Positions 30,871-44,200 of a DNA stretch of 64,000 nt are shown one piece after another. A program made the position numbers and the translations under genes. Where the stretch lies: NCBI RefSeq assembly GCF_963082655.1, contig NC_081556.1, forward strand, positions 151,242,501 to 151,306,500, given 5' to 3'. The number at the start of each line of letters is the position of its first letter. Within the stretch, counting starts at the first letter, position 1. Source of the DNA: Stomoxys calcitrans. Lineage: Eukaryota; Arthropoda; Insecta; Diptera; Muscidae. The notes below the pieces were generated by a model, which did no database searches, was not told the DNA's origin, and saw only the letters and a program-made list of their open reading frames with translations.

Positions 30871-31734
30871 CGTTCGGCTAGTGAAATATATGTTCTGTAA
30901 TGGCCACCTTAGTAAGAAAGTAGGGTAACCAAGATTCGGTCTGGTCGAACTAAGTCCGTTTTTTTTGTTAGTTCTCCTGCTAACATTCTTCTCATTAGAC
31001 CGCTCTCTTTACTTTAAGCATAAATGAAAGTGAGATTAAGCTTCATCCAATTTTACCTCTCTGGAGAATAGTTATGCTCAATTTTGTGGCATTAAAAGTT
31101 TCATACGCTTGAGTACTCTTTTTTTGATAATTTGGCGTTGACAAACAATTACTTCAGGCAAAGACCTTCGAGACAATTCTTTTACCATGGATAAAATAAT
31201 GAAAAAAGGAAATTAACTTAACGATGGGTAATTTTTACAACGTGATCTTGTACGCATTCGCCAAAATCAAATTTGTATACGTGTATGTGTGCATTGGCCA
31301 AAGTAAATGAACACCACCAGTTACGATAATGAGTGGGATGGCTTATGTTTTGCTAAAGCTAAGCTTGCTACGCAGGCGCAAAAAATTTTGTACAATTTAC
31401 TTCCTACCAAAAATTAGCTATCGTTTCATTTGGTCTGAGTACAAAATTGCAGTTTGTGGATTTAATTTCTTGCAATGACAAAAGATGGAATTTGAGCTTG
31501 CTTCTTCATCGGTAGTAAGTTATTGTATTTATTTGCAGTAGGTACTTTGTTTACTTTTAAATTATGTTGAATGGAGGTATCAAATGTTAACCAACACAAT
31601 GGTTGCGCCAGAAAATATAATAACAATAGTTTTGCCAAATTTTTGTTAATCATATTTATTTGCGAATGCTGGGGAATTACACTATGCAACACTATTTAAA
31701 AAAAGTTACAAATTACATATCATCTAACTCATTA
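30871..31734. other. Unique DNA with scraps
   Basis: Near 30885-30930 'ggctagtgaaatatatgttctgtaatggccacc' resembles the RTE 3' tail, and 'attcggtctggtcgaac' resembles an array right end. The rest is unrecognised. Confidence 0.3.
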
Positions 31735-34060
31735 TGCTCTCCACCGCACGATGAGGGTATACCTATTTCGTCATTCCGTTTCTAACACTTTGAAGTATTG
31801 ATCATATATAAATTAGAATTTGTGTTTGTTTGTGTGTTCCGTATAGACTCAAAATCGGGCGGACCCTCCCCTTGGCCCAAAAGTATTACCCAAAAATAAA
31901 AGTGGACTGATCGGGACAATACGGGATTCAAATGAAAGGTATTCAGGAGTAGAGTAAGAATTTTATAATAAAGATTGGGTCCAATTAACTGAGGGGCCGT
32001 CCCAGCCCTAAAACCCCCTAAAATAGGTTTATTTGAATATCATGGCAATATGGGACTCAAATGAAAGGTATTCGGTAGTAGATTACGAATATGGTCAGGA
32101 AGGAGGAAAAGGCTTTATAGTTTGTTGATACCATATGGGGGTGGATCCTCCCCCGTTACCTCCCCAAAAAAACACCCAAAATCAAAAGTGGACCCATAAG
32201 GACAATATGGGCATATGGCATACAAATTCTTGTCGTAGTATAGGGGGTCACCTCATCCCCACAAAAAAGCCCAAAATGGGCTCATTAGCCAATCACGGCT
32301 GTATGGGACTCGTTTCGTTTGTTTGTTCCATATAGACTCAAAAACGGCAGAACCAATTTTCTCGAAATGTTCGCATATTATGTAGGTTGGTCCGGGAGGA
32401 AACATAGGCTTTATAATTTTTCGATATCGGAAGGGGGTGGACTCTCCTCCCTCTTACCCCAAAAACGCCCACCAAAACCAAAAGTGGACCGATCGGGACA
32501 ATATTGGTATCAAATAAAAGGTATTGGAAAATAGAATACGAATGTGTTACTAAAATTTGAGCCTAAGTACCCATCGGGCCGCCTCAACCCCAAAACTCCC
32601 CCAAATTACCATATTGGACGTTCAAGTCAATATGAGGCTCAAATTAAAGGTATTCGGGAGTAGATTTCGAATCTGGCATACAAAATCAAACCGAAGTATA
32701 GGGGGTCACCCCACCCACCAAAAATGCTGCAAATAGGGAATAAGACCTATTATGACTATATGGGACTCGGCTGAACCGATTTTCTCAAAATTTTCACAGA
32801 TTGTGTTGGTTTGTCTGGAAGGAAACATAGGCTATGTAATTTTTATATATCGGTTGGGGGCGGACCCTCCCCCTTACCCCAAAAAAGCCACCCAAAACCA
32901 AAAGTGTACCAATGGGCACAATATGGGAATCAAATGAAATTGGTATTGGGTCCAAATACCCAGCGGGCCGCCACAACCCCAAAATTCCTGTAAACAGATA
33001 TATAAGACGTTCATGTCACTATGAGTCTCCAATGAAAATTATTCGGCAGTAGATTACAAATATGACATTCAAAACTTAGATCCATGTAATGGGATACCCC
33101 AAATGGGCATATAGCCCCAAATGGCTATATGGAACTCAAATGAAAGATATTTTGGAGTAGATTACTAATATTACAATTTGCGTTCAAGTCTAGGTGGGGT
33201 TTTCCTCCTAAAAATACGTCAAATAGGTTAACTGACCTATGACAATATGAGCCTCAAATGTGAGGTAATTGAAAGTAGAAATCGAATTTAATATCTAATT
33301 TTAGGGTTACGTACTAAAGCATCCTCAAATTGAACTTCATTTCCGACTATGGCAATATGGAGTTCAAATATACGGTATTTGGGAGTAAAGAATGAATTTG
33401 ATATCTATTTGCTGGGCAAAGTGTCGGTGGCCGCCCCAGCCCCAAAACACCCTCCAAACGGTTCATATTTACCGACCATGGTTATATGGGGCTCAAATTA
33501 AAAGGATTTGGGAGTACAGCACGAATTTAATATCCTTATTTGATTCGAAATGTCTAAGGTGCCATCCCTCCCCTTAAAGCTTTTCTCATTACCCTGATTT
33601 TTAAAAACACCAGATCTCGGAGATTGGTAATGCACTCTTACAGTCACCAAAAACAAAACATGGTTGCTATTGTTGGGATATATAGACCAATCACGACAAT
33701 TATGAGCTCAAACGAAAGGTGCTTGAGAGAAAAAAATAACGATTTTCATATCCAATTTGGGGTGGAAATTGATTGATTTTCGAGAAATTGATATTCAATT
33801 TCTGGACAAAAATCTTGGGGTCCATCCCATGTCACGATTATGTCACTTTGGGGCTCACATAAAATGTATTTGAAAGTAAAGCTTGAAGCTTTTATTTACT
33901 TGGAGGCCCAAGTGTCTGGGTCTGTCTCACAAAGATTCGAACGCAGGCGTTCGGCGTCATAGGCGGACATGGGCTACAATGGCACGAATTCGATAACTAC
34001 GTTCAGGGCGAAGTATCCCCACCCTAAAAATATATTAGAGCGGTAAAAAAGGCGCAGCGG
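31735..34060 (+). mobile_element. Family D repeat element, long copy
   Basis: Begins with a left module resembling families A and B (ctccaccgcacgatgagggtatacc, then gtcattccgtttctaacac). Its interior is different: irregular direct repeats with gtggaccctcccccttacccc, aaaaccaaaagtggaccgatcgggacaat and caaatgaaaggtattcgggagtag. Spacing is not constant (about 110-135 bp). The right end is gcggtaaaaaaggcgcagcgg then gggttcggctag. A SINE-1 head scrap (-) lies at 33932-33975 (gattcgaacgcaggcgttcggcgtcat). Non-coding. Confidence 0.65.
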
Positions 34061-34455
34061 AGCGGGTTCGGCTAGTACCCTATAAAGTATATATATTCGT
34101 GACTGCCATGACACTTTAGGTAGATCTAGCCATATCCGTCGGTGTCCGTTTGTCTAAAGCTTCCAAACTTTCGAACCAGTGAAGCGCGCAGCTTAAAAAT
34201 TTTGCCAAACACTTCTTATGAATGTGGGTCGGTTGGAATTGTAAATGGGACAAATCGACAGCTGATTTTATTTCTGAAGCTTCTGGAGGACGCAACTCTT
34301 ATCCGATTTGACTGACATATTGCACGGTGATTTACCATGTGTTCTCCAGCGTCTATTCTAAGTATGGTCAGAATCGGTCTTTAATCTCATGTTGCTTCCA
34401 TATAAACCGATCTCCCGATTAGACTTCTAGAGCCTATATGGAAGGTATAAAAATT
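34061..34455 (+). mobile_element. Family A fragment
   Basis: Contains ccctataaagtatatatattcgtgac, cgtttgtctaaagc, aacacttcttatgaatgtgggtcggttgg and about one and a half array units. No right palindrome. Confidence 0.6.
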
Positions 34456-35287
34456 CAATTTCTCTTCTTTCACATGTTACAGCTGACATTCAAAGAGACT
34501 CAGAGTTTCTATAGGGTTACCTGCATGATATATTTGTGTTGCATAGTCAGTCTCTTGATTGCATAAAATATGATGTGCACATCTATGGCTACTCATCTTG
34601 AAAAAGTGTTTTTAGCATGTCATGAGGCTGAAGCTGCATGCATGGATCAAAGATTAATGGCTATGGACAGTGCTAATAATATATGAGTATATAAAAAGCA
34701 CGCTCACATACACACACACAAACACAACAATTTATATGCTTTGTAAACAAAAGTGTCTTTTAAGAGTTACGTTTTGCCTATTATTATTGTTATTTCAAAC
34801 TAAATAATGATTTATTGCTAACGCATACATTGACCAATATTTTAATGGAGATTATTAGGAATCGCTCAAGCATAGCATTTTCAACATACCTTTACACCTA
34901 GTTTACAAAAACAAAACTTCCTTGTTTAGTTTATAAATTTTAGTAACTCAATGTAACTTCACTCACAGTGACTCCCATAGAGATTGCATGCTGGTTGAAC
35001 TAGCTTTTGTTATAATTATCTTCATATTTTTCTCTCTTTCTCTCAGAGATTATTAGCTCTTGGGTTCTCTTTGCAAAATTATTGCTCAATGTTGATTGAT
35101 TTAAAAATGTGGGTAGGTTAACTTCTCTTTATTTCCTCATAGTAAACAAGTTATGGCCAAACCCAAGCAAGCTACTTAACAAATTTTTAATATTTTCTTA
35201 TAGTAGTGATTCAGTGATTAAGCAGAGATCAAAGTGAACATATCAAATTTCATGTGAATATAATTTAACAATAACGAAAAATAAAAG
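34456..35287. promoter_or_regulatory. Upstream region and 5' leader of the 114-aa secreted-protein gene
   Basis: Unique DNA. A strong TATA-like TATATAAAAAGC lies near 34690 and an arthropod initiator-like TCAGTG at 35211-35216; the latter would give a leader of about 75 nt. Neither is proven to be used. Confidence 0.35.
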
Positions 35288-38200
35288 ATGGGGAAAAATT
35301 TAATTAAAATCAGTGTAAGTTATGGAGGGAAACAAAAAAACCAAGATGACATGTAAAAAGAAGTGGAAAATAAGATAATATTACAAAATAAACAAAAAAT
35401 TTTGTGTACGAAATCCCTGTGAATGTCAATGTAACACCAACCGAGCCAAGTCGGTGTCTTGAGTTTTATTTGACCATTCATGCAAACCAAGGCAAACATT
35501 GTTTATGTTTAACAATAAAGCACAAAGCACGATATACAAAATGCGATATAATATTGGTAACAAGATCGTACTGTAAACAATTATTAGGCAACTTAAAATA
35601 CAAACCAGTATAACAGACAAAATGTGCAAAATGGTGTTATTAACAAAATATTTAAAAGTGGAGAAAAAAACCCATGAAATTGAACAAAATGATTATTTGA
35701 TAAACGTAAAAAGTGATAATGATCGTTCGGGATAAACAATTTGGTTGATTAATGGCAATATTCTAAGATCTTGATCGAGCATGCGCCAGCTCATGTAGAA
35801 GTTCAGCAATAGCAACCAAAAATGCAATTTTTGCCCATGAACGAATGTTCATGGGAACAGTCCGATTCAAGTTAAAGCTCAATGAAAAGGGGCCTCCTTT
35901 TTATAGCCGAGTCTGAACGGCGTGCCGCAGTGTGACACTTCTTTGGAGAGAAGTTTACATGGCATAGTACCTCACAAATGTTGCCTGCATAAGGAGGAGG
36001 AAACCACCACTTAAGATTTGGTCTGATGGTCTCGCCAGGATTCGATCCCAGGCGTTCAGCGTCATAGGCGGACATGCTAACCTTTGCGCTACAGTGGCCT
36101 CCATCAGGGTCACCAATTGTGGCAATACCATAAACGGGCATTGCACAGTGGGTTAAAATCGGAAAAAATTAGTAAACAATTTGCCGTTTGCAAACGGGGA
36201 GAGAGAGAGACTTTAAAAAATTGCAAATTCAATTTTCTAAAACAGTAAAATAATCAAAATGTTTTCAATTTTTGCCTAAACTCATAAAACTGATGACTGA
36301 TTGGGGCATTTTGTCGAAGAATTCCGCGGATGAAGAGATATAACCCCATGAACTGCAGTCCGGTTAACTTTTCGATTAAAAATTTAAATTTTCTGATTTA
36401 AAACCACATGGAGATTTTTTTAATAAATAAATCAAATCACCCAAGGCTGCCAACTTATGAAAAAGTTGGGCAACCATTGATTTGGTAGCCATCTCAGTGG
36501 TAAACGCCAATCAACAAATACAAGATCACACATAGACAACAGAAAAAACTTTTTTTTTTTACCAAAAAAGCAAAAATTCAGTTTTTGAAATTTTTTGAAT
36601 TTCAAACTCTGAAAATGCGGCGTTCCATGCTACTCCTCCCATCGGACGCCTCCAAAGGTGGTGGATTGGGGTAAGCTCAACAGATGCGACGGTTACCGCA
36701 GAAATAAAAAATGCGGGGCGAACCAACAAGTTAGCTCAAGCATGGGGTGTCCCGCTTGCACGGATGCGAATACAATCACGATGGGTCCGTGCAATAGGGT
36801 CGGCAGCGGATGAGCCAAAGTAAATTGCCAACGGTGGTGCTCGCAGATCGTCAGAAGATTCACCATCAAGAAAGCCCGGCGTAGTGGGTCGCTGGAAGCC
36901 CCAGCACAAGGCACCGGGCGGTGGCCCAATCCCAATCACATTTACAGAAACGTCAACAAGAAATAATGGAACTGACAACCTCCCGATGAGAACCCATGGA
37001 TTCAGAACACAATTTATAATTGGAATATGGAACATCAGAACTCTCACAGAGGCATCGAGACTTTACCAAGTCCAGAACGAGATGTCAAACTACAACCCAG
37101 ACATCCTCGGTTTAAGTGAAATAATATGGCCGAAATCTGGAACTATGGATCTTCAAGGTGGCTACCACTTAATTTTTTCAGGCATCGAATAAATGGGCCC
37201 ACTCTTCTACTGTCACCGAAAGCAAAGCGAGTTCTTCTATCATAAGATTAGATTAAATTCAAAATTCCGCAAAGTAACCATTGTACAATGCTACCATTGT
37301 ACAAATGCTACGCACCAACTGAACCCGATGACGAGGACACAGTGACACACTCTCTACCAAAAAGAGACATGAGAGTTGTCATGCCAAGGTAGGCAATAAC
37401 AACAATAATCTACAATCAATCATGGGATTGCAAGGACTTGGCGACACAAGGAATGACAATGGCGACAGATTGGTTGATTTCTGCTCAAGAAACCTGGTCT
37501 TTATTGGAGTCACAAAATTCCCCCATAAAAATATACACAAATATATTTGGGAATTACCACATGGAAACACCCATATTCAGATCGACCACATACTTATCAG
37601 CAAACTCTTTCTGGGTTCGCTGTTGGATGTGAAAACTAGACGAAGAGTCGACATTGATAGTGTCCACATGCTCTTAGTGGCCATTCTATGTCTACGCCTA
37701 GTCGTCGTGAAAATTACTCAAACAAAAATCACAAAGTTCAACCTCTTAAACCTAAAAGACCCTGAAACAGTGCGCGAATACAAGGCAATATTAACGTAGA
37801 AGTTGCAAAATAACACCCATACATGGGCCGACATAACTGCAGCATGTACGGAGGCGGACACCTGTGCGCCGAAACCCACGCAGGAATATATATACGGCCC
37901 TATTCACCAACGAAGATATGGAGACCGTTCTGTTCTCTTTAAAAAACAGCAAATCAGCCGGCCCTGATAATATACCAGCTGGACTGTTGCAGTATGGGGC
38001 ATACCCCATAGCTCAAACGATCACAATAATCAGGGAGGCCTAGGATACAAACGCTGTCCCCACGGATTGGAAGATAAATCTGGACCGATTTTCAAAATCA
38101 AGAGCGTTCATCCTTGGACCAAAAAAGTGACTTGTGCCAGATTTTGTGACAGTCGGACAGCAAATGCGACCTGTATCTTGATTACAAGAATTGATGGACA

Positions 38201-41200
38201 GACAGACAGGTGGACAGACGGCTATAGCTAAATTGAACCAGAAGGTGATTTTAAACCGATCGGTATACTTATTAATGGGTCTACCTCGCCTCCTTCTTAG
38301 CATTGCAAACAAACGTACAAAGTTATAAAACCCTGTACCACAGATTCGCAACAGTGGTTAACCTGTGAGATAAATACCTTAAGTTATCAGCCGTGTACAT
38401 TTTATATCATCCGCCATAGGGTGGGGATTAACTAATTCCGACATTCCGTTTATAATCCATCAAAATCCTGATCTGAGATCCAACAAAGTTTATATATTCT
38501 TGGTCGTCTTGACATTCTTAGTCATACCCGTTCGTCTGTCTGTCGCAAGCACGCTATTTTTCGGAAGAGTTAAGCTAGGCGCTTGAAATTTTTGTATATT
38601 TCTATTAGGATAGGTTGGAAGTGTAAATGCGTCAAATTAGTTCATGCCTTGACATACTTCTAAATTTCCCATGAACATTCCATTAAGGAACAGGGGATAC
38701 TTTCTTCATATCAATGAGTGCAGTCCTATAAAAGTTTAAGCTCAATGATAAGAGGCCTCCTTTTTTATGCCGAGTTCGAACGGCGTGTCGCATAGCGACA
38801 CCATTTGGTGGAGAAGTTTTAACATGGCAGGACATATCACAAATATAGCCAGCATTTGTAAAGCGATAACCACCGCTGAGAATTTTTCTGATGTTCATGC
38901 TGGGATTTGAACCCAGGCGTTTGGCGTCATAGGTGGACGTGTTAACCTCTGCGCCACCGTGGCCTCCCCACGCTTTGACATAGACGACATATAAACCGAT
39001 CTTCCGATTAGATTTTTTGAGCCTATTCTTATCAGATTTGGATTGCATGTAGCGTTGTGCTATGATGTCCAACAACTTTGTCGAGTATGGTGCAAATCGG
39101 TTCATAACCTGATATAGCTGTCCTATAAACCGAGCTCCCGATTGAATTCTTGAGCCTCCGAAGGGTGCAAATTTTATCAGATTTGGCTGAAATCATAAAC
39201 GTGGTACTTTTGGATGACTTCCATGACAAGTACGGCCCTTATCGGTCTATAATTTCATATAGCACCTATATATTTGAAGAAATCATTCGAAGAACTTTTC
39301 ACATGCGATCCATGGTGGAGGGTATATGTATAAGATTCTGGTGAACTTTGCATGCAAAAGCTTTCTGCTCTGCGGTAAGCCTTTCCGACTCCGCAATAAA
39401 AAGCAGGTCCGTTTTCATTGAGCATAAATTTAGGCGAAAGCCTCTGATGCAGCACCAGCCATTACAATTAATTTCCATATTGAGTTTATTGGACATGGGT
39501 GTGTATGATTATTTTTCGATAATTATGCCGATAGATATACCATACATCATACGTCACCTAGGTCACTATTTTACCATATAAAAATACTTGGCAAAAATGT
39601 ATTTGCAAATCAAACCGCCAAATCATTGTAGCATACCAAGTACTTCTGACATATAATATGAGGAAACCATGGCTTGTACTGATGACTTAATTGCTGATAC
39701 GAAATTTTGACAAAGTCCGCTATATATTTTTTATATTTTTCAAATATATACTCACCACATATATATATGCAAAACTTATTTGGATTTCGAATTCATATCA
39801 AAAATCTACTATAAATTATTTTTTTGAGCAAAAAAAAAACAAAAATCTGGTCAAAGTTCAAGGGTCGTTCTAAAGAAACTGCTGCTGGATTTGGAAATAA
39901 CGCGCCAATTTGAGATAGTAGAAATAAAAAAAAACAACCGCATGCTGAGAACAAGTTCACGACTATCAGCATGCTCGCCGCTTCCTCACAGATGGCGCTG
40001 TAAATATGGTTGTTGCGGCTGTGAAGAATTTTAGGTCATTAATCGAAATTCATAAACAAATTTTAGATGACATTTATGGTAAAAACATGAACCCTATTCT
40101 GTGTCACTACTGTGAGTGTGATGCAGTGAATGTTTCGAATCTGAATTTCTTCCCGGTTCGGCTTAGCCATGTCCGTCTGTCACCGTATCTTTTCTGTGCT
40201 GATTGTACGTCTGTCTTTTTTGTATTCACCACCATAGGAAAGGGGTGTATTCATTTAGCCATTTCATTTTCAACACATCGAAGTATCTCTTTGCGACTCT
40301 ACAAGTATAAATATTTCGAATCGTCCTAAAATTCTTAGGCGGTGTACTGCTGTAATCACGCTGTAGCTTTCAAAAATTGATTTGGCACATATACGTCTCT
40401 TTTCTGCACGTAGGTTAAGTTCTTGAATGAGTCAAATCGGAATATTCTTTAATATAGCTGCCATTTAGACCGATCTGCCAATTTAGGGTCTGAAATCCAT
40501 AAAAGCTGCATTTATACCCGATTTCGTTGAAATTTCCAACAGTGAGTTGTTTTAAGCCTTCCAACATTCGACCCAAATATGGCCGATCTGTCGATTATGG
40601 ATCGGTAAGTTATTTAGATTATGGATGAATAGTGAGTTATTTTAAGCCTCCCTTCATCTGACTAGATTATGATCTAGATCAAATTATATTTAGATATATT
40701 GGGTTGCCCAAAAAGTAATTGCGCATTTTTCATATAGTCGGCGTTGACAAATTTTTTCACAGCTTGTGACTCTGTAATTGCATTCTTTCTTCTGTCAGTT
40801 ATCAGCTGTTACTTTTAGCTTGCTTTAGAAAAAAAGTATATTTGATTAAAATTCATTCTAAGTTTTATTAAAAATGCATTTACTTTCTTTTAAAAAATCC
40901 GCAATTACTTTTTGGGCAACCCTAGTTACCATATAGACCGATCTTTCAATTTAAGGTCTTAAATCCATAAAAAGCGGATATATTGCCCGATTTTGCTTAA
41001 ACTATGACTTGTGTAAGAGCTCTCGGGACCTGAAATATGATCCAGACCAGACCAGACCCATAATAAAATAGAATAATTAATATATCAATGGTGGTGGGTA
41101 TCCAAAGTTCGGCAGGGCCGAACTTAACACATTTGTACTTGTTTTCTGTATTTCGTGGTGATTGGGTAAGAAATATTGATTACTACAAAAACGAAAACAA

Positions 41201-44200
41201 CAGATAGTCATTCATTTCAGAGATGATACGCGGACAGACGGACATGGCCTTTAGAGTCGCAACGGTCACTGCATCAAACGAAAAGAAGTGGCGCAGGGTA
41301 GATCTCGTATTTTAGCCATAAAGACCAACTAAAATTGTACTTTCTTTACTAATTTCATTCAAGGGCCTTAAATTTTCCATCTAATCCCTGGAGTGCTATA
41401 TCCAACTTTGGACATTGTGTCGACACGGATTATCGTTAACTGAATGTCATTATATTTGGTAACTTGCTTATTGGTATCAAAAGTAAAATAAGGGAGGATA
41501 TTCGTTTCCCTATTTGCAAAAAAAAAAATATTTCCGCTATAGCGCGGGACCTCATACGGACGAAGTTTGGATACCTTCACCTTATGGTGGAGTTCATACA
41601 AAATAAACAAGTTAAAATGCGATATGTTCGGCCAAGCCGAATCTTGTAAACTCATCACCATGGATTCTACTAAAAACTTACTCAAATGAACTTAGTTGAA
41701 GGGCGTACATTTACATTACGTAGCAAATTTCAACAAATCAGGCCATAATTGGACCATCTAGAAGACTAATAGGGAGATGGGTTTATATTGGGTTGCCCAA
41801 AAAGTAATTGCGGATTTTTTAAAAGAAAGTAAATGCATTTTTAATAAAACTTAGAATGAATTTTAATCAAATATAATTTTTTTACACTTTTTTTCTAAAG
41901 CAAGCTAAAAGTAACAGCTGATAACTGACTGAAGAAAGAATGCAATTACAGAGTCACAAGCTGTGAAAAAATTTGTCAACGCCGACTATATGAAAAATCC
42001 GCAATTACTTTTTGCAACCCAATATATAGAAGCTATATCAAGTTATAGATTGATTTGAGCAATATAACATGGATGTTGGAAATCATGGGAGTTACATCTT
42101 AATCTGAACCAATCTGCCTCATTAGCAATCCCCAAAGAACTACTTCAATACAATACAATTCTACATCCGGGCGATATTTGCGCATTTGAAGAAATTCCCC
42201 ATGATATTTTTCTTAATTTTTTGAGTATTTTTGTTGTCGGAGATTTTAATTGTAAAATACTCAAAGCTTCAGCTTATTTTTTAGTCTGTTCAGCCTGTCG
42301 TAGATTGTGTTGTCTGTTTTGCAGAACTCTATGCCCATATCATTTGAGTTGCTTTTGAGTTGTAATTTGAACAGGTTAACATCCGGCCAGGTTCAGCGCT
42401 CTGCAATCTCTCCCCGTCGTTAACATTTGGGGTTTTTGACTTTCACATGAGCAGAAAGGAGTCATTTGTGGATTGTCACGATTACAAGAACATTGATTTG
42501 TCGGTGTGCTGAGTTACTGAATGGATTTTGAGTTCTTACCTATTTTTAACTCAACGGATGTCGATAGCAAGTGTTTTCTTTTCTCATCTCTGAAGTTTGA
42601 AGATTTCTTTTCATTTGTTTCCGGTGTCAGGGAAAGAGGTTTGTCCGTTGCTCATGAGTGGATGAACTCTAGAAATGTTATTTTTATCAAATCTTTAAGA
42701 GACCTGGCTTACTCGGAGTACCAATAGATCTCCCGAAAAATGGAGAACATTTTGTAAATATCGAAACAAGACAAAGTCTCTAATACGTAAAGAGGGACGG
42801 TTCAAGGGGCTGCGCGGATAGTTTGTGGAAAGTTCGTTCTTCTCCGTGCATCTCTATCCATTGTGGTGATAAAATGGTATTTAATGGGGATATTGTTGAC
42901 GTCAGTACCTTTTTTCTTGTTCATGGCGATTTTTCTGATACAAACGATATTGTTGGCCTTGATTCATTTTCCTTTAATGAAAGTGGATTTTCTTTCATTT
43001 GTATCAGCATTGATGACATTGCCAATGCCGTTTCTAAACTCAAATCAAAGTCAGTTGGAGTAGATGGGCTATCTGTGCTAGTTCTGAACATTATTTTTCC
43101 TGAGCTAATTTTGGATTTAGTAAATGTCATTTTAAAATCTTTTGTTTTTCTAACTGCTCGAGTAGTTCCTATTCCTAAAGCAGTTTCTTTCAATGGTCTA
43201 GGTGATCTAAGGCCCATATCAATGCTACCCATTTAATCCAAGGTTTATGAGCACATTATGAAGAATCAATTTACAATCATCATGGATTTTGTATATATCG
43301 TAACACTACGACTTTACTTCTTGAGCTAATTGATTCTGTTAGTGCAAATAGTATTATTGACAGAGATAGTGTGTTGGTATTTCTTGATTTGACCAAAACG
43401 TTCAATTCCAAATGTTTGTTAAGTTCAATTTTTCCCAACCTGCATGCATACTTCTCCTCTCCTAGGTATAAGGTAGGTCTTAGTTTGTGGAAATGAATGG
43501 CAATGTATCATCTATTCCGCCTTTAACCTTCTTTTTTACGTGAATGATCTACTGGACAGATTAGATTTATCTGTTTATTCTATTTTCTTGTATGCGAATG
43601 ATGTAATGCTCCTCTTCAGTGGTCAACGTGATTTTCCTTATGATTTGCAGGTCGGAATGAACCGTTGTTTGGAACAATGGACTAGTACCAATGTGTTATA
43701 GGTCAATCCCTTGAGTCTAAAGCATTGTTTTGGAATTCGTGCTTTTGATTTTAACCTTATGTTGGGAGATATTACAGTTTAATTTTTTCAATGAGCTTAA
43801 GTGCCTTGGAGTTTTACTAGATAGGAACCTAAATTTTGGAGCTCATGTTGATTGTATTCATATTGCGTAAAATATTTTCTATCAATATATATTTGGCACT
43901 TGGGATTAGAAGACGATTAGCTCATGCTTTACGTTAACTTTCTACTAAATGTGGTCTTGAAGTTGTGTCGGGTGTAAATACTTTTATTCGGTTTGTTTTT
44001 AATGTTCCCAGGAATTCATAAAGCGTTTTCTGAGTGTTTATTTTGGGAACTACATCAATCGTACTAAGTTGGGTTAGGTTAGGTTAGGTTGAAAAGAGGG
44101 TGCAGATATTAATTGGCCCCATGCCACTATGGACATATACCTATGCCAGTAATCGACATGTTGTGCGCTCTAAAAACTATTGGGTTGCCCAAAAAGTAAT

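Noticed and set aside
35404..35629. Short frames on both strands just after exon 1 of the 114-aa gene
   Set aside because: No recognisable content, and the proposed donor at 35315 places them in the intron.
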